A DNA stretch of 10,106 nt from positions 1 through 10,106 of the forward strand of contig JAILDS010000028.1 of assembly GCA_024689165.1 (NCBI GenBank), read 5' to 3'. Each line of letters begins with the position of its first letter. The stretch's first letter is position 1. The position numbers and the translations under genes were made by a program. This stretch comes from Clostridia bacterium (GTDB lineage Bacteria; Bacillota; Clostridia; Oscillospirales; Acutalibacteraceae). A model generated the notes under the pieces. The model was not told the origin of the DNA and made no database searches. It was given only the letters and a program-made list of their open reading frames with translations. This document shows positions 1 to 6,008 of the stretch, in pieces.

Positions 1-29
1 CCGCTATCTGCTTTGTAAATAACAAGGTT

Positions 30-46
30 CTGCCGCGCAGCGGCAG
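30..46. other. Perfect GC-rich hairpin downstream of the metallophosphoesterase gene
   Basis: A 7-bp perfect stem (CTGCCGC / GCGGCAG) closes a 3-base loop (GCA). It lies about 40 bases past the stop codon of the minus-strand phosphoesterase gene. Read on the minus strand it is followed by AACCTTGTTATTT, which is moderately T-rich but not a clean U-tract, so it is at best a weak terminator. The stem is flanked on the plus strand by two direct GGTTC copies (26-30 and 46-50). It could equally be part of a dispersed intergenic repeat. Confidence 0.4.
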
Positions 47-63
47 GTTCCAATCGGCTATAT

Positions 64-80
64 GCTATCAGCTATCAGCT
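64..80. repeat. Short GCTATCA tandem repeat in the intergenic region
   Basis: Two exact tandem GCTATCA copies (64-70, 71-77) are followed by a third partial unit (GCT, 78-80). A degenerate unit precedes them (GCTATA, 57-62), and another GCTATC lies at 3-8. The repeat ends about 10 bases before the stop codon of the minus-strand phosphoesterase gene. No function can be assigned. It may be low-complexity intergenic sequence or the edge of a longer repeat outside the window. Confidence 0.5.
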
Positions 81-88
81 GCCCGTCG

Positions 89-1213
89 TTACACCGTCAC
101 GTCCACGATATCCTTGGCTATGCCGGCGATAAAGGTGGTGCTCGTGATGCGGGTTATCCCTTCGGAGCCGACGCGTATCGCGGTGCCGCCGTTGAGCCCC
201 GGATAGTAGCCGGAGGCCTTGCCGACCTTCAGACAGTATGTCAGGCGCACGCCGTCCCAGTCGATGGTGAAATCGTTGTTGTGCTCGTGCCCGCAGAAAA
301 CGTATCTCACGCCGAGCTCCTTGATGAACGTGAAGACGCCCCTGTCGAGTGGCTCGCCGTTATCATCCCGCTCGCAGCATATTTTTTCGTTCAGCGTCCC
401 GGCGGCACCGTAGCCGTCGCGCCACTGTTTTTTATCCGCGTCCCACGCGGCGTCGTAGGCGTACTGGTAGTCCGGCAGGGGGATGTGGAAGAAGAACGTC
501 AGCTCGGGCTGCGAGCCTGTCGCCGCATTGACGCCCTCGCGCACCCATTTTGCCCACTGCAGCTGCTTTTCGTTTATCTGCGATTTGTGGGAGTGCATCA
601 TCAGTATCGTCTCGACGACCGTGCCGTCCGGCCCGGCGACGTTAATGACGTAGTTGCCGACGCCCATCTCCGGGTCGCCTTTGCGGAACAGGCAGTGCTC
701 GCTCGTCATCATAACGTCTGCGAGGTAGTTCAGGTCGCAGTTCTCGTCGATCTCATGGTTGCCGAAAACAGGCGCCCACGGGACGCCGAAGGAGTCGAAA
801 AGCTCCGTCAGCCGCTCGATCGAGTACTTCGTGGAGTCGCCGCAGACGACGTCGCCGGTCACGGTGATAAGGTCGGGCCTGTATTTGTCCACGAGCTTCC
901 TTATAGTGCGGGACTCGTCGAAGGCGTACAGCGCGCGGATGTCATAATCCGAAAAATGAGTGTCGGTGATGTTCAGTATTACGAAATCGCGGTCCGCGGG
1001 CTTAGTCAGCGTGAAGCAGTCGTCCATGGAGAAAGGGTCGTCCGGCGACCACGTTTCCTCTGACGAAACGCCGGTGAATTCTGAGCCGACGGCGTCGGGC
1101 GCTTCCGCGACGGCGCGTTTCGCGGCGGCAATGTCGTATCCGGCTTTGCCGAAGGACAGGGCCTGCTCGAGGACCATGAGCAGCACGACGAGCGATGCGA
1201 TGAGTCTTTCCAT
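89..1213 (-). CDS. Calcineurin-like metallophosphoesterase, exported or membrane-anchored
   Basis: This 374-residue protein has the complete motif set of the calcineurin-like (Metallophos) superfamily: DTH at 84-86, GD at 120-121, GNHE at 151-154, a histidine at 243 in FFHIP, and GHEH at 308-311. These residues bind a two-metal centre that hydrolyses phosphomonoesters or phosphodiesters; the substrate is unknown. Residues 4-20 form a hydrophobic N-terminal helix, so export or a membrane anchor is likely, with catalysis outside the membrane. About 55 residues of linker precede the catalytic domain. The start is supported by AAGGAG roughly 10 bases upstream of ATG. The gene lies behind ftsK on the same strand, but a strong terminator sits between them. 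No clear promoter is visible in the 36 bases between that terminator and the start codon, so it may depend on read-through. Family assignment is firm; the substrate is not known. Confidence 0.93.
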   Translation of the reverse strand: MERLIASLVVLLMVLEQALSFGKAGYDIAAAKRAVAEAPDAVGSEFTGVSSEETWSPDDPFSMDDCFTLTKPADRDFVILNITDTHFSDYDIRALYAFDESRTIRKLVDKYRPDLITVTGDVVCGDSTKYSIERLTELFDSFGVPWAPVFGNHEIDENCDLNYLADVMMTSEHCLFRKGDPEMGVGNYVINVAGPDGTVVETILMMHSHKSQINEKQLQWAKWVREGVNAATGSQPELTFFFHIPLPDYQYAYDAAWDADKKQWRDGYGAAGTLNEKICCERDDNGEPLDRGVFTFIKELGVRYVFCGHEHNNDFTIDWDGVRLTYCLKVGKASGYYPGLNGGTAIRVGSEGITRITSTTFIAGIAKDIVDVTV

Positions 1214-1249
1214 AATAATAACGCTCCTTTTCGGCTGAACGCGGGCCCG

Positions 1250-1273
1250 AAAAAGCCGGAGGGGGCCTCCGGC
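1250..1273 (-). terminator. Intrinsic terminator after the FtsK/SpoIIIE gene
   Basis: On the minus strand an 8-bp perfect stem, GCCGGAGG / CCTCCGGC, with a 3-base loop (CCC) is followed directly by TTTTT. It begins about 22 bases after the ftsK stop codon (TAA, 1297-1295) and ends 37 bases before the ATG of the phosphoesterase gene. This is a standard rho-independent terminator. It implies that the two same-strand genes are largely separate transcription units. Confidence 0.88.
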
Positions 1274-1294
1274 GTCTTCCGGGCGCGTCCGCCC

Positions 1295-4042
1295 TTATTC
1301 TTCTTCGTTATCGGGACCGGGCTCGACGGGGCGCGGCGCGGAAGCGCCGGAGCTGTTCATCTCGTACCACTGTTCCCTCGTTATGAGCACCTTGCGGGGC
1401 TTCGAGCCGACGGCGGGGCCTACGAAGCCCTTGGCCTCGAGGGTGTCCATGAGTCTGCCCGCCTTTGCGAAGCCCATGCCCAGCGATCTCTGGAAACCCG
1501 ATATGGACGCTTTTTCGGGGTTGAGCATGCAGAATTCGATCGCTTTCTTCTCAAGCTCGTCGGTGATCCCTATGCCCGTGTCCGGGCTCTCCTGCTCGCT
1601 CTTTTCGGCGGCGGCGAGCTGGAGCATCTCTTCGCTGGCCTGCTCGCTGTAATCGGCGCCGCCCTGTGCGCGGATGAACGACACGACGTCGCTGATCTCG
1701 GCGTCGGAAAGATAGGCGCCCTGGAGCCTGACGGGCTTGCTCTTGCCCAGGGGCAGCAGCAGCATATCGCCGTAGCCCATCAGCTTTTCGGCGCCGCCCT
1801 GGTCGAGTATCGTGCGCGAGTCGATCTGCGAAGATACCGAAAGGGCGATCCTCGACGGGATATTCGCCTTGATGACGCCCGTGAGGACGTCCACCGAGGG
1901 CCGCTGCGTGGCGATGACGAGGTGCATCCCCGCCGCGCGCGCCATCTGGGCGAGGCGCATTATGGAGTTTTCGACGTCGTTCTGCGCGACGACCATGAGG
2001 TCCGCGAGCTCGTCGATGATTATGACGATCTGCGGGATCTTTTCAAGCTCGCGGTCGGGTTCGCTCTCGCGCAGGACGTTGTAGCCCTTCAGATCCCTGA
2101 CCTTGCAGTCGTCGAACATCTTGTAGCGGCGGAGCATCTCCGTCACTGCCCAGCCCAGCGCGCCCGCCGCCATGCGCGGGTCGCTGACCACGGGGACGAG
2201 CAGGTGGGGCATGCCGTTGTATACCGAGAACTCGACCTTTTTCGGGTCGACGAGTATGATCTTGACCTCGTCCGGGTCCGCGTTGTACAGAAGGGACAGG
2301 ATCATCGTGTTCAGGCAGACGGATTTGCCCGAGCCGGTGGTGCCCGCGACGAGCAGGTGAGGCATGTCGGCGAGGTTGCAGAAAACGCCGGAGCCGGCGA
2401 TGTCCTTGCCCAGACCGACGACGAGCTTGCCGCCCTTTTCGACCGCGGCGGCGTAAGCGGGGTCTTCGATGACCTCGCGGAACATGACCGTCCTGCGGTT
2501 CTTGTTGGGTATCTCGATGCCGATGGCGGCCTTGTTCGGTATGGGCGCTTCTATCCTGAGCCCGGAGGGCGCGGCGAGGCGCATTGCGAGGTCGTCCGAG
2601 AGGTTCGTGAACTTGTTTATTTTTACGCCGGGCGCGGGCGTCAGCTCGTACCTTGTGACGGAGGCGCCGGGGACGATGTCGCTCACCTTGGCGCTCACGC
2701 CGTATTCGTCGAGGGCTTTGATGAGCTTCTCGCCGGTCGAAACGAGCTCTTCGGGAGAGGTGCCCTCGCTTGCCGGCGGCGGGACGCGCAGCAGCGACAT
2801 CGGCGGGCGGACGTAGTCGACGGGCGTTTCCTCGGCGGGCTCGACCTCGAAGGGAAGAGCCTCGCCCTCGCCCTTTTTGCGCCTGCCCTTTTTGTTTTCG
2901 GGCTCGTCCTCGAGCCCCTGCGCCTCGGCGAGCTTCGCCGCCTCCTCGTTGGCCTTCCTGACGTCTTCGCCGGTGGGCATGAAGCCCGTCGCGGTGTGTA
3001 TCACGGGTGCGTCGGGGTCTGCGGCAGGTGATTCGGTTTTTTTCTGCCCGCGTACGGCGCGGGAGAAAATAGACGGCACTTCGGCATCGGGTGAGGCGTC
3101 GACGTTCGCCGGAGTTTTGCCGGCGGCGGTCCTTACCTCGTCGATGAAGGCCTCGGCCCGCCTGATCTCGTCCTCACGCTTTTTTTCTTGCGACGTTTTA
3201 TCCTTTTTCGTTTCTTTGCGCGCGTCCGGCGCCGCGGATGAGTCAGCTTCGGGCTGGGGCGCGGAGGCCTTGAGAGCCTCGCGCTCGGCTGCCCTTGCCG
3301 CCCTCGCGTCCGCGGCCGCTATCCTCCGGCGTTCCCCGGATTCCCTCACGGCGGTGAATATCCTTTTGAGGGTCACCCCGAAGAACAGCATGAGGGCCGC
3401 GACGGCGGCGAAGATCACGAGGCAGTAAGCCGGGAGCTTGGCGCGCGTCAGCGCCAGAAGCCCGCTTCCTATAAGCGCTCCGACGGCTCCGGAGCTTACA
3501 GAGCCGCTGTTGATGTAGTATAAAAACGCCTCCCGGACGCTCCTGCCGACGTCGATCTTTATGACCGACGAGACCGCGGTCCCGTGAAGGAACACGATCG
3601 AAGCGACCAGGAACGAGAACAGCAGCGCGCAGACGAAGCGCAGGACGGAGGAGCCGTTCTTGCCGAGGGTTATGACGACGGCGGCTATGAACAGCAGCAC
3701 GGGCATGACGAAGCCCGCTATGCCGAACACGCCGAAGAACACGCCCCTGAGGGATTCCCAGAAAGACCCGTCCCCGCCGGGTATCACGGCTATGAGCAGG
3801 AGCAGCACCGCGCACGCGGCCGCTATGACCGCGCCGAGCCTGTCCTCGCCGAGTATGCGTCCGGACCGTTCGGTCTCAGCGCCGCGCGGCGCGCCGTCCC
3901 GTGCGGGGGCGGCGTTTTTCTTCGTTTCGGGTTTTTTTGAGGAACCCGACCGCGCCCGCGAGGTTTTCGGGGGCTTGGTGTTTTTTCCGGCGCGGGGCTT
4001 TTTTGCCCCGGTCTTCTTTTTCGCGTTTTTCGCGGCCGCCAA
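1295..4042 (-). CDS. ftsK: FtsK/SpoIIIE-family DNA translocase
   Basis: This membrane-anchored, ATP-driven double-stranded DNA pump moves chromosomal DNA at the division or sporulation septum. Numbered from the upstream ATG at 4048, it has 917 residues. A Lys/Ala/Pro-rich basic N-terminus (1-60) precedes four or five membrane segments (about 73-92, 104-128, 135-157 and 185-225). A charged, low-complexity linker follows (about 235-410). The motor domain has Walker A GTTGSGKS at 569-576, Walker B with a run of isoleucines and DELAD near 676-683, and ATQRPS at 713-718. The C-terminal winged-helix gamma domain (about 830-890) ends in the family signature GSKPRKVLI and reads DNA orientation sequences. 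All parts are present, so it is probably functional. The sequence cannot show whether it acts as a division FtsK, a sporulation SpoIIIE or both. The start chosen is TTG at 4042, not ATG at 4048, because of the ribosome-binding site. The GH27 gene lies 60 bases upstream with no terminator between them. Confidence 0.95.
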   Translation of the reverse strand: MAAAKNAKKKTGAKKPRAGKNTKPPKTSRARSGSSKKPETKKNAAPARDGAPRGAETERSGRILGEDRLGAVIAAACAVLLLLIAVIPGGDGSFWESLRGVFFGVFGIAGFVMPVLLFIAAVVITLGKNGSSVLRFVCALLFSFLVASIVFLHGTAVSSVIKIDVGRSVREAFLYYINSGSVSSGAVGALIGSGLLALTRAKLPAYCLVIFAAVAALMLFFGVTLKRIFTAVRESGERRRIAAADARAARAAEREALKASAPQPEADSSAAPDARKETKKDKTSQEKKREDEIRRAEAFIDEVRTAAGKTPANVDASPDAEVPSIFSRAVRGQKKTESPAADPDAPVIHTATGFMPTGEDVRKANEEAAKLAEAQGLEDEPENKKGRRKKGEGEALPFEVEPAEETPVDYVRPPMSLLRVPPPASEGTSPEELVSTGEKLIKALDEYGVSAKVSDIVPGASVTRYELTPAPGVKINKFTNLSDDLAMRLAAPSGLRIEAPIPNKAAIGIEIPNKNRRTVMFREVIEDPAYAAAVEKGGKLVVGLGKDIAGSGVFCNLADMPHLLVAGTTGSGKSVCLNTMILSLLYNADPDEVKIILVDPKKVEFSVYNGMPHLLVPVVSDPRMAAGALGWAVTEMLRRYKMFDDCKVRDLKGYNVLRESEPDRELEKIPQIVIIIDELADLMVVAQNDVENSIMRLAQMARAAGMHLVIATQRPSVDVLTGVIKANIPSRIALSVSSQIDSRTILDQGGAEKLMGYGDMLLLPLGKSKPVRLQGAYLSDAEISDVVSFIRAQGGADYSEQASEEMLQLAAAEKSEQESPDTGIGITDELEKKAIEFCMLNPEKASISGFQRSLGMGFAKAGRLMDTLEAKGFVGPAVGSKPRKVLITREQWYEMNSSGASAPRPVEPGPDNEEE

Positions 4043-4048
4043 AATCAT

Positions 4049-4055
4049 ACCTCCC
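4049..4055 (-). promoter_or_regulatory. Ribosome-binding site favouring a TTG start for ftsK
   Basis: The minus strand reads GGGAGGT directly against an ATG (4048-4046), then ATT, then TTG (4042-4040). Only one base separates GGAGG from the ATG, which is too close for initiation. Seven bases separate it from the in-frame TTG, which is near optimal. The TTG is therefore the likelier start, and the protein loses only Met-Ile. A tiny 8-codon frame (ATG 4071, stop TGA 4047-4045) spans the site and ends 2 bases before the TTG. Confidence 0.65.
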
Positions 4056-4102
4056 AGCAGCGAAAGGACATAACGTACCCGAGTTTCAGGTATTTAAAAG
4101 AC

Positions 4103-5830
4103 TCAGTCCTGAGAGCACACGAACACCCTGACGCCGTGGGCCGGGACGGTCGCGGAAAGCTCGTTTTCAACGGTGAATTCGGTCCCGCCCCATACGTCGC
4201 GGACCCCGAAACCGTCCGTCACGGGCAGGTTGACGTAGGGCTTCGAGTAAACGTCATTGAGCCGGCAGGACATTTTTGTTTCTTTGCCGAGCTTGTTGAA
4301 GAAGCACACTGCGACCTTGCCGGAGGCGAGCTTTTTGACCAGCACGTCCGTAACGCCGTTCGTCCTGAAGCGGCGGCACTGCATACCGAGCGGGTCCTGG
4401 TCTATCGCGATGAGCTCTTTGTTGGTGAGTATCTTCAGGACGGGATCGTCCTTTTTCGGGCTGCCGTCCGCATCGACGAAGGTCCTGACGTCGTTTCCGA
4501 GGATGAGCGGCGACGCCATCATGCACCACAACGAGAAGTGCGCCTTGTTTTCCGTCTCGGTAAGCTCCCCGTTGCCGACCTCGAGCATGTCGGGGTCGTT
4601 CCAGTTGCCGGGACCGGCGGCATCCGGGTGGATGACGCACTGCTCGTAGTTCGCGACTATCGACGCCCAGTTAGGGAAGATGTCGAGCGAGGTGCGCCAG
4701 AGGTTGCCCGCCTTCATGGCCCACTTCCACGGAAGGTTCATGCCCCACTCGCAGATGGAATAGCAGATGGGCTTCTCGGGCTCGCCGGTCTCTTCGGCGA
4801 CCTTCGCGGTCGCCTCCTTGAGCAGCCTGCCCATCTCGGAATACTGCCTCGCGGACGAGTCGAAACGCGAGGTGATCGGGTTGAAGAGCATAAGGGAATT
4901 CTTTCCGGCGCGGAGGTCCACGGTCGCCTGGACCCTGCCGTCGACGGTGCGCGAGATCGTTGACGGCGCGTCGGCGCTCACGGCCTTTTCGCCGTTGGCG
5001 GAGATCTCAAGGTGCTTGCGCCAGGTCCCGAACTTGCGGACGACCACGGTCACGACGTACTCGCCGTCCTCGGGCAGCTCTACGTCGTAGAAAACGATCT
5101 GGCCCGCTCCGGAGCTCAGCCCCGTGACGTATTTGCCGCTGTCGAGCCGCTTGTCCTCCACGACCCTCGCGAGGCCTCTGAGCTCTCCTTTCTCCGCCTG
5201 GAGCGTGACGAGGACCGGTCCGCCTGCCTTGCCGATAAGTATCTTGTCTATCTGCGGCGCGGCGGTCGGGATGGGGACGTTGTGGCAGTAGTCGTATTTG
5301 AAGTACTCCACGCCCCATTCGGCAAAGGTCTGCGCGTCGAGGGCCTCGGAGCCGTAGCAGGACGGCAGGTCCTCGCAGGTCAGCGTCCCGTTGGACGCGT
5401 AGATGCCGAGCTTCAGCCCAAGCGCGTTGACTTTTTTAACAAGCGCGGGGATGCCGGAGCGGAAGTTGGTCAGGTCGCCCTGGAGCCTCCCGTCCTTATC
5501 TCTGACGGAGGACTGCCAGCAGTCGTCGAGGTTAACGTATTTATAACCGCAGTCGGCAAGGCCGCTGTTCTTCATCGCTTCGGCGATCTCATAAATAAGG
5601 ACCTCGTTGATGTGGTTGCGGAACAGGTTCCAGCTCGACCAGCCCATCGGCGGGGTCAGTGCGGTGCCGTTGGAGTACAGGTCGGTCTCGAGAGGGTGGA
5701 CCTTCAGAGCGCCCGTCAGTTTTTTGACGGCGCAGAGCGGGCAGAATTTTTTATCCTTCACCGCAGCGGCGGCTCCGGCAGCGGCGCTTGCCGCGGCGGC
5801 GGCAGCTATAAATGCTTTCACGTTCAACAT
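4103..5830 (-). CDS. GH27 alpha-galactosidase-type glycosidase with inserted beta-rich domain
   Basis: This is a 575-residue retaining glycoside hydrolase of family GH27, expected to release terminal alpha-linked galactose (alpha-N-acetylgalactosamine is an alternative in the family). The TIM barrel opens with PPMGWSSWN (60-68) and YVNLDDCW (98-105). The nucleophile is Asp180 in FKYDYC. The acid/base is Asp383 in WRTSLDI, which aligns with WRNFADI (Asp231) of human alpha-galactosidase A. WNDPDMLEVGN (410-420) follows, with a C-terminal beta domain after about residue 480. An insertion of roughly 140 residues (about 185-328) splits the barrel between nucleophile and acid/base and looks like a carbohydrate-binding-type beta-sandwich. 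The N-terminus is an Ala-rich hydrophobic stretch (7-23) followed by CPLC (30-33). This suggests a membrane anchor or export signal, although no clear cleavage site is seen. The start is supported by GGAGG five bases upstream. The family is firm; substrate and location are inferred. Confidence 0.93.
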   Translation of the reverse strand: MLNVKAFIAAAAAASAAAGAAAAVKDKKFCPLCAVKKLTGALKVHPLETDLYSNGTALTPPMGWSSWNLFRNHINEVLIYEIAEAMKNSGLADCGYKYVNLDDCWQSSVRDKDGRLQGDLTNFRSGIPALVKKVNALGLKLGIYASNGTLTCEDLPSCYGSEALDAQTFAEWGVEYFKYDYCHNVPIPTAAPQIDKILIGKAGGPVLVTLQAEKGELRGLARVVEDKRLDSGKYVTGLSSGAGQIVFYDVELPEDGEYVVTVVVRKFGTWRKHLEISANGEKAVSADAPSTISRTVDGRVQATVDLRAGKNSLMLFNPITSRFDSSARQYSEMGRLLKEATAKVAEETGEPEKPICYSICEWGMNLPWKWAMKAGNLWRTSLDIFPNWASIVANYEQCVIHPDAAGPGNWNDPDMLEVGNGELTETENKAHFSLWCMMASPLILGNDVRTFVDADGSPKKDDPVLKILTNKELIAIDQDPLGMQCRRFRTNGVTDVLVKKLASGKVAVCFFNKLGKETKMSCRLNDVYSKPYVNLPVTDGFGVRDVWGGTEFTVENELSATVPAHGVRVFVCSQD

Positions 5831-5835
5831 ATCGA

Positions 5836-5840
5836 CCTCC
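5836..5840 (-). promoter_or_regulatory. Ribosome-binding site of the GH27 gene
   Basis: On the minus strand GGAGG is followed by TCGAT and then ATG at 5830, a five-base spacing. It fixes the GH27 start immediately before the Ala-rich N-terminal segment. Confidence 0.75.
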
Positions 5841-5864
5841 GAACATTAATCTATTTTATATCTT

Positions 5865-5893
5865 ATCATATTTTTTGCAAAACTACAACACAA
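5865..5893 (-). promoter_or_regulatory. Candidate sigma-A promoter for the GH27 gene
   Basis: On the minus strand, TTGTGT (5893-5888) and TATGAT (5870-5865) are separated by exactly 17 bases. The -10 box matches consensus at 5 of 6 positions; the -35 box is weak. An overlapping alternative is TTGCAA with TAAAAT at 16-base spacing slightly downstream. Either would start transcription about 10-25 bases before the GGAGG of the GH27 gene. The strong AT bias of the stretch supports a promoter, but which pair is used is uncertain. Confidence 0.55.
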
Positions 5894-5949
5894 AAAAACC
5901 GAAAAAAGGAATTTGTCTCATCCGGCGCTGAAAACGGAGCCCGCCGCGC

Positions 5950-5978
5950 TTGACAACGCGCCTCATCGGCATTATAAT
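5950..5978 (+). promoter_or_regulatory. Perfect-consensus sigma-A promoter for the DUF4430 operon
   Basis: TTGACA (5950-5955) and TATAAT (5973-5978) both match consensus at 6 of 6 positions with the optimal 17-base spacer. The predicted transcription start near 5985 gives a leader of only about 24 bases before ATG 6009, leaving room for AGGAGG and no riboswitch. The promoter lies inside the longest open frame (from 5913), which rules out that earlier start for this gene. Confidence 0.88.
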
Positions 5979-5994
5979 GTGCGCGATTTTATGC

Positions 5995-6000
5995 AGGAGG
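5995..6000 (+). promoter_or_regulatory. AGGAGG ribosome-binding site fixing the DUF4430 gene start
   Basis: A perfect AGGAGG ends 8 bases before ATG 6009. It selects this start over the in-frame ATGs at 5913 (upstream of the promoter) and 5991 (no upstream site, almost at the transcription start). Confidence 0.85.
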
Positions 6001-6008
6001 CGTTTGTA

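Larger units (their letters stand above)
5831..6008. other. Divergent intergenic region between the two glycan-related transcription units
   Basis: These 178 bases separate the minus-strand GH27 gene from the plus-strand DUF4430 operon. The left part (5841-5910) is strikingly AT-rich compared with the GC-rich surroundings and holds the minus-strand promoter candidate. The right part holds a consensus plus-strand promoter. No clear operator palindrome, riboswitch or terminator was recognised. The shared region makes joint regulation possible but does not demonstrate it. Confidence 0.7.

Noticed and set aside
62..1063. Long plus-strand open frame (333 codons) opposite the phosphoesterase gene
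   Set aside because: It lies antisense to a gene with complete catalytic motifs. Its translation has no recognisable domain and is rich in Arg, Val and Ala, as expected from the complement of GC-rich codons.
1922..3031. Plus-strand open frame (369 codons) opposite ftsK
   Set aside because: It is the complement of the FtsK motor region. The protein has no domain logic, and no promoter or ribosome-binding site is placed for it.
4101..4115. CTCAG-TC-CTGAG palindrome at the 3' end of the GH27 gene as a terminator
   Set aside because: The loop is only 2 bases, the stem is 5 bp, and no T-tract follows immediately, so it is not a credible terminator.
4589..4600. Asp in WNDPDM as the GH27 acid/base
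   Set aside because: Alignment with human alpha-galactosidase A puts the acid/base in WRTSLDI (Asp383), upstream. WNDPDM is a separate conserved barrel motif.
5728..5830. Lipoprotein signal on the GH27 enzyme because of an early cysteine
   Set aside because: Cys30 is preceded by KDKKF rather than a lipobox, and it lies after the hydrophobic stretch with charged residues in between.
4136..5953. Two plus-strand open frames opposite the GH27 gene (4136-4963 and 5012-5953)
   Set aside because: Both are shadows of a clearly real glycosidase gene. The second even runs across the GH27 promoter region.
5913..6008. Upstream ATG starts (5913, 5991) for the DUF4430 protein
   Set aside because: The 5913 start lies before the promoter. 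The 5991 start has no ribosome-binding site and would push the signal peptide inward. AGGAGG and the signal peptide both support 6009.
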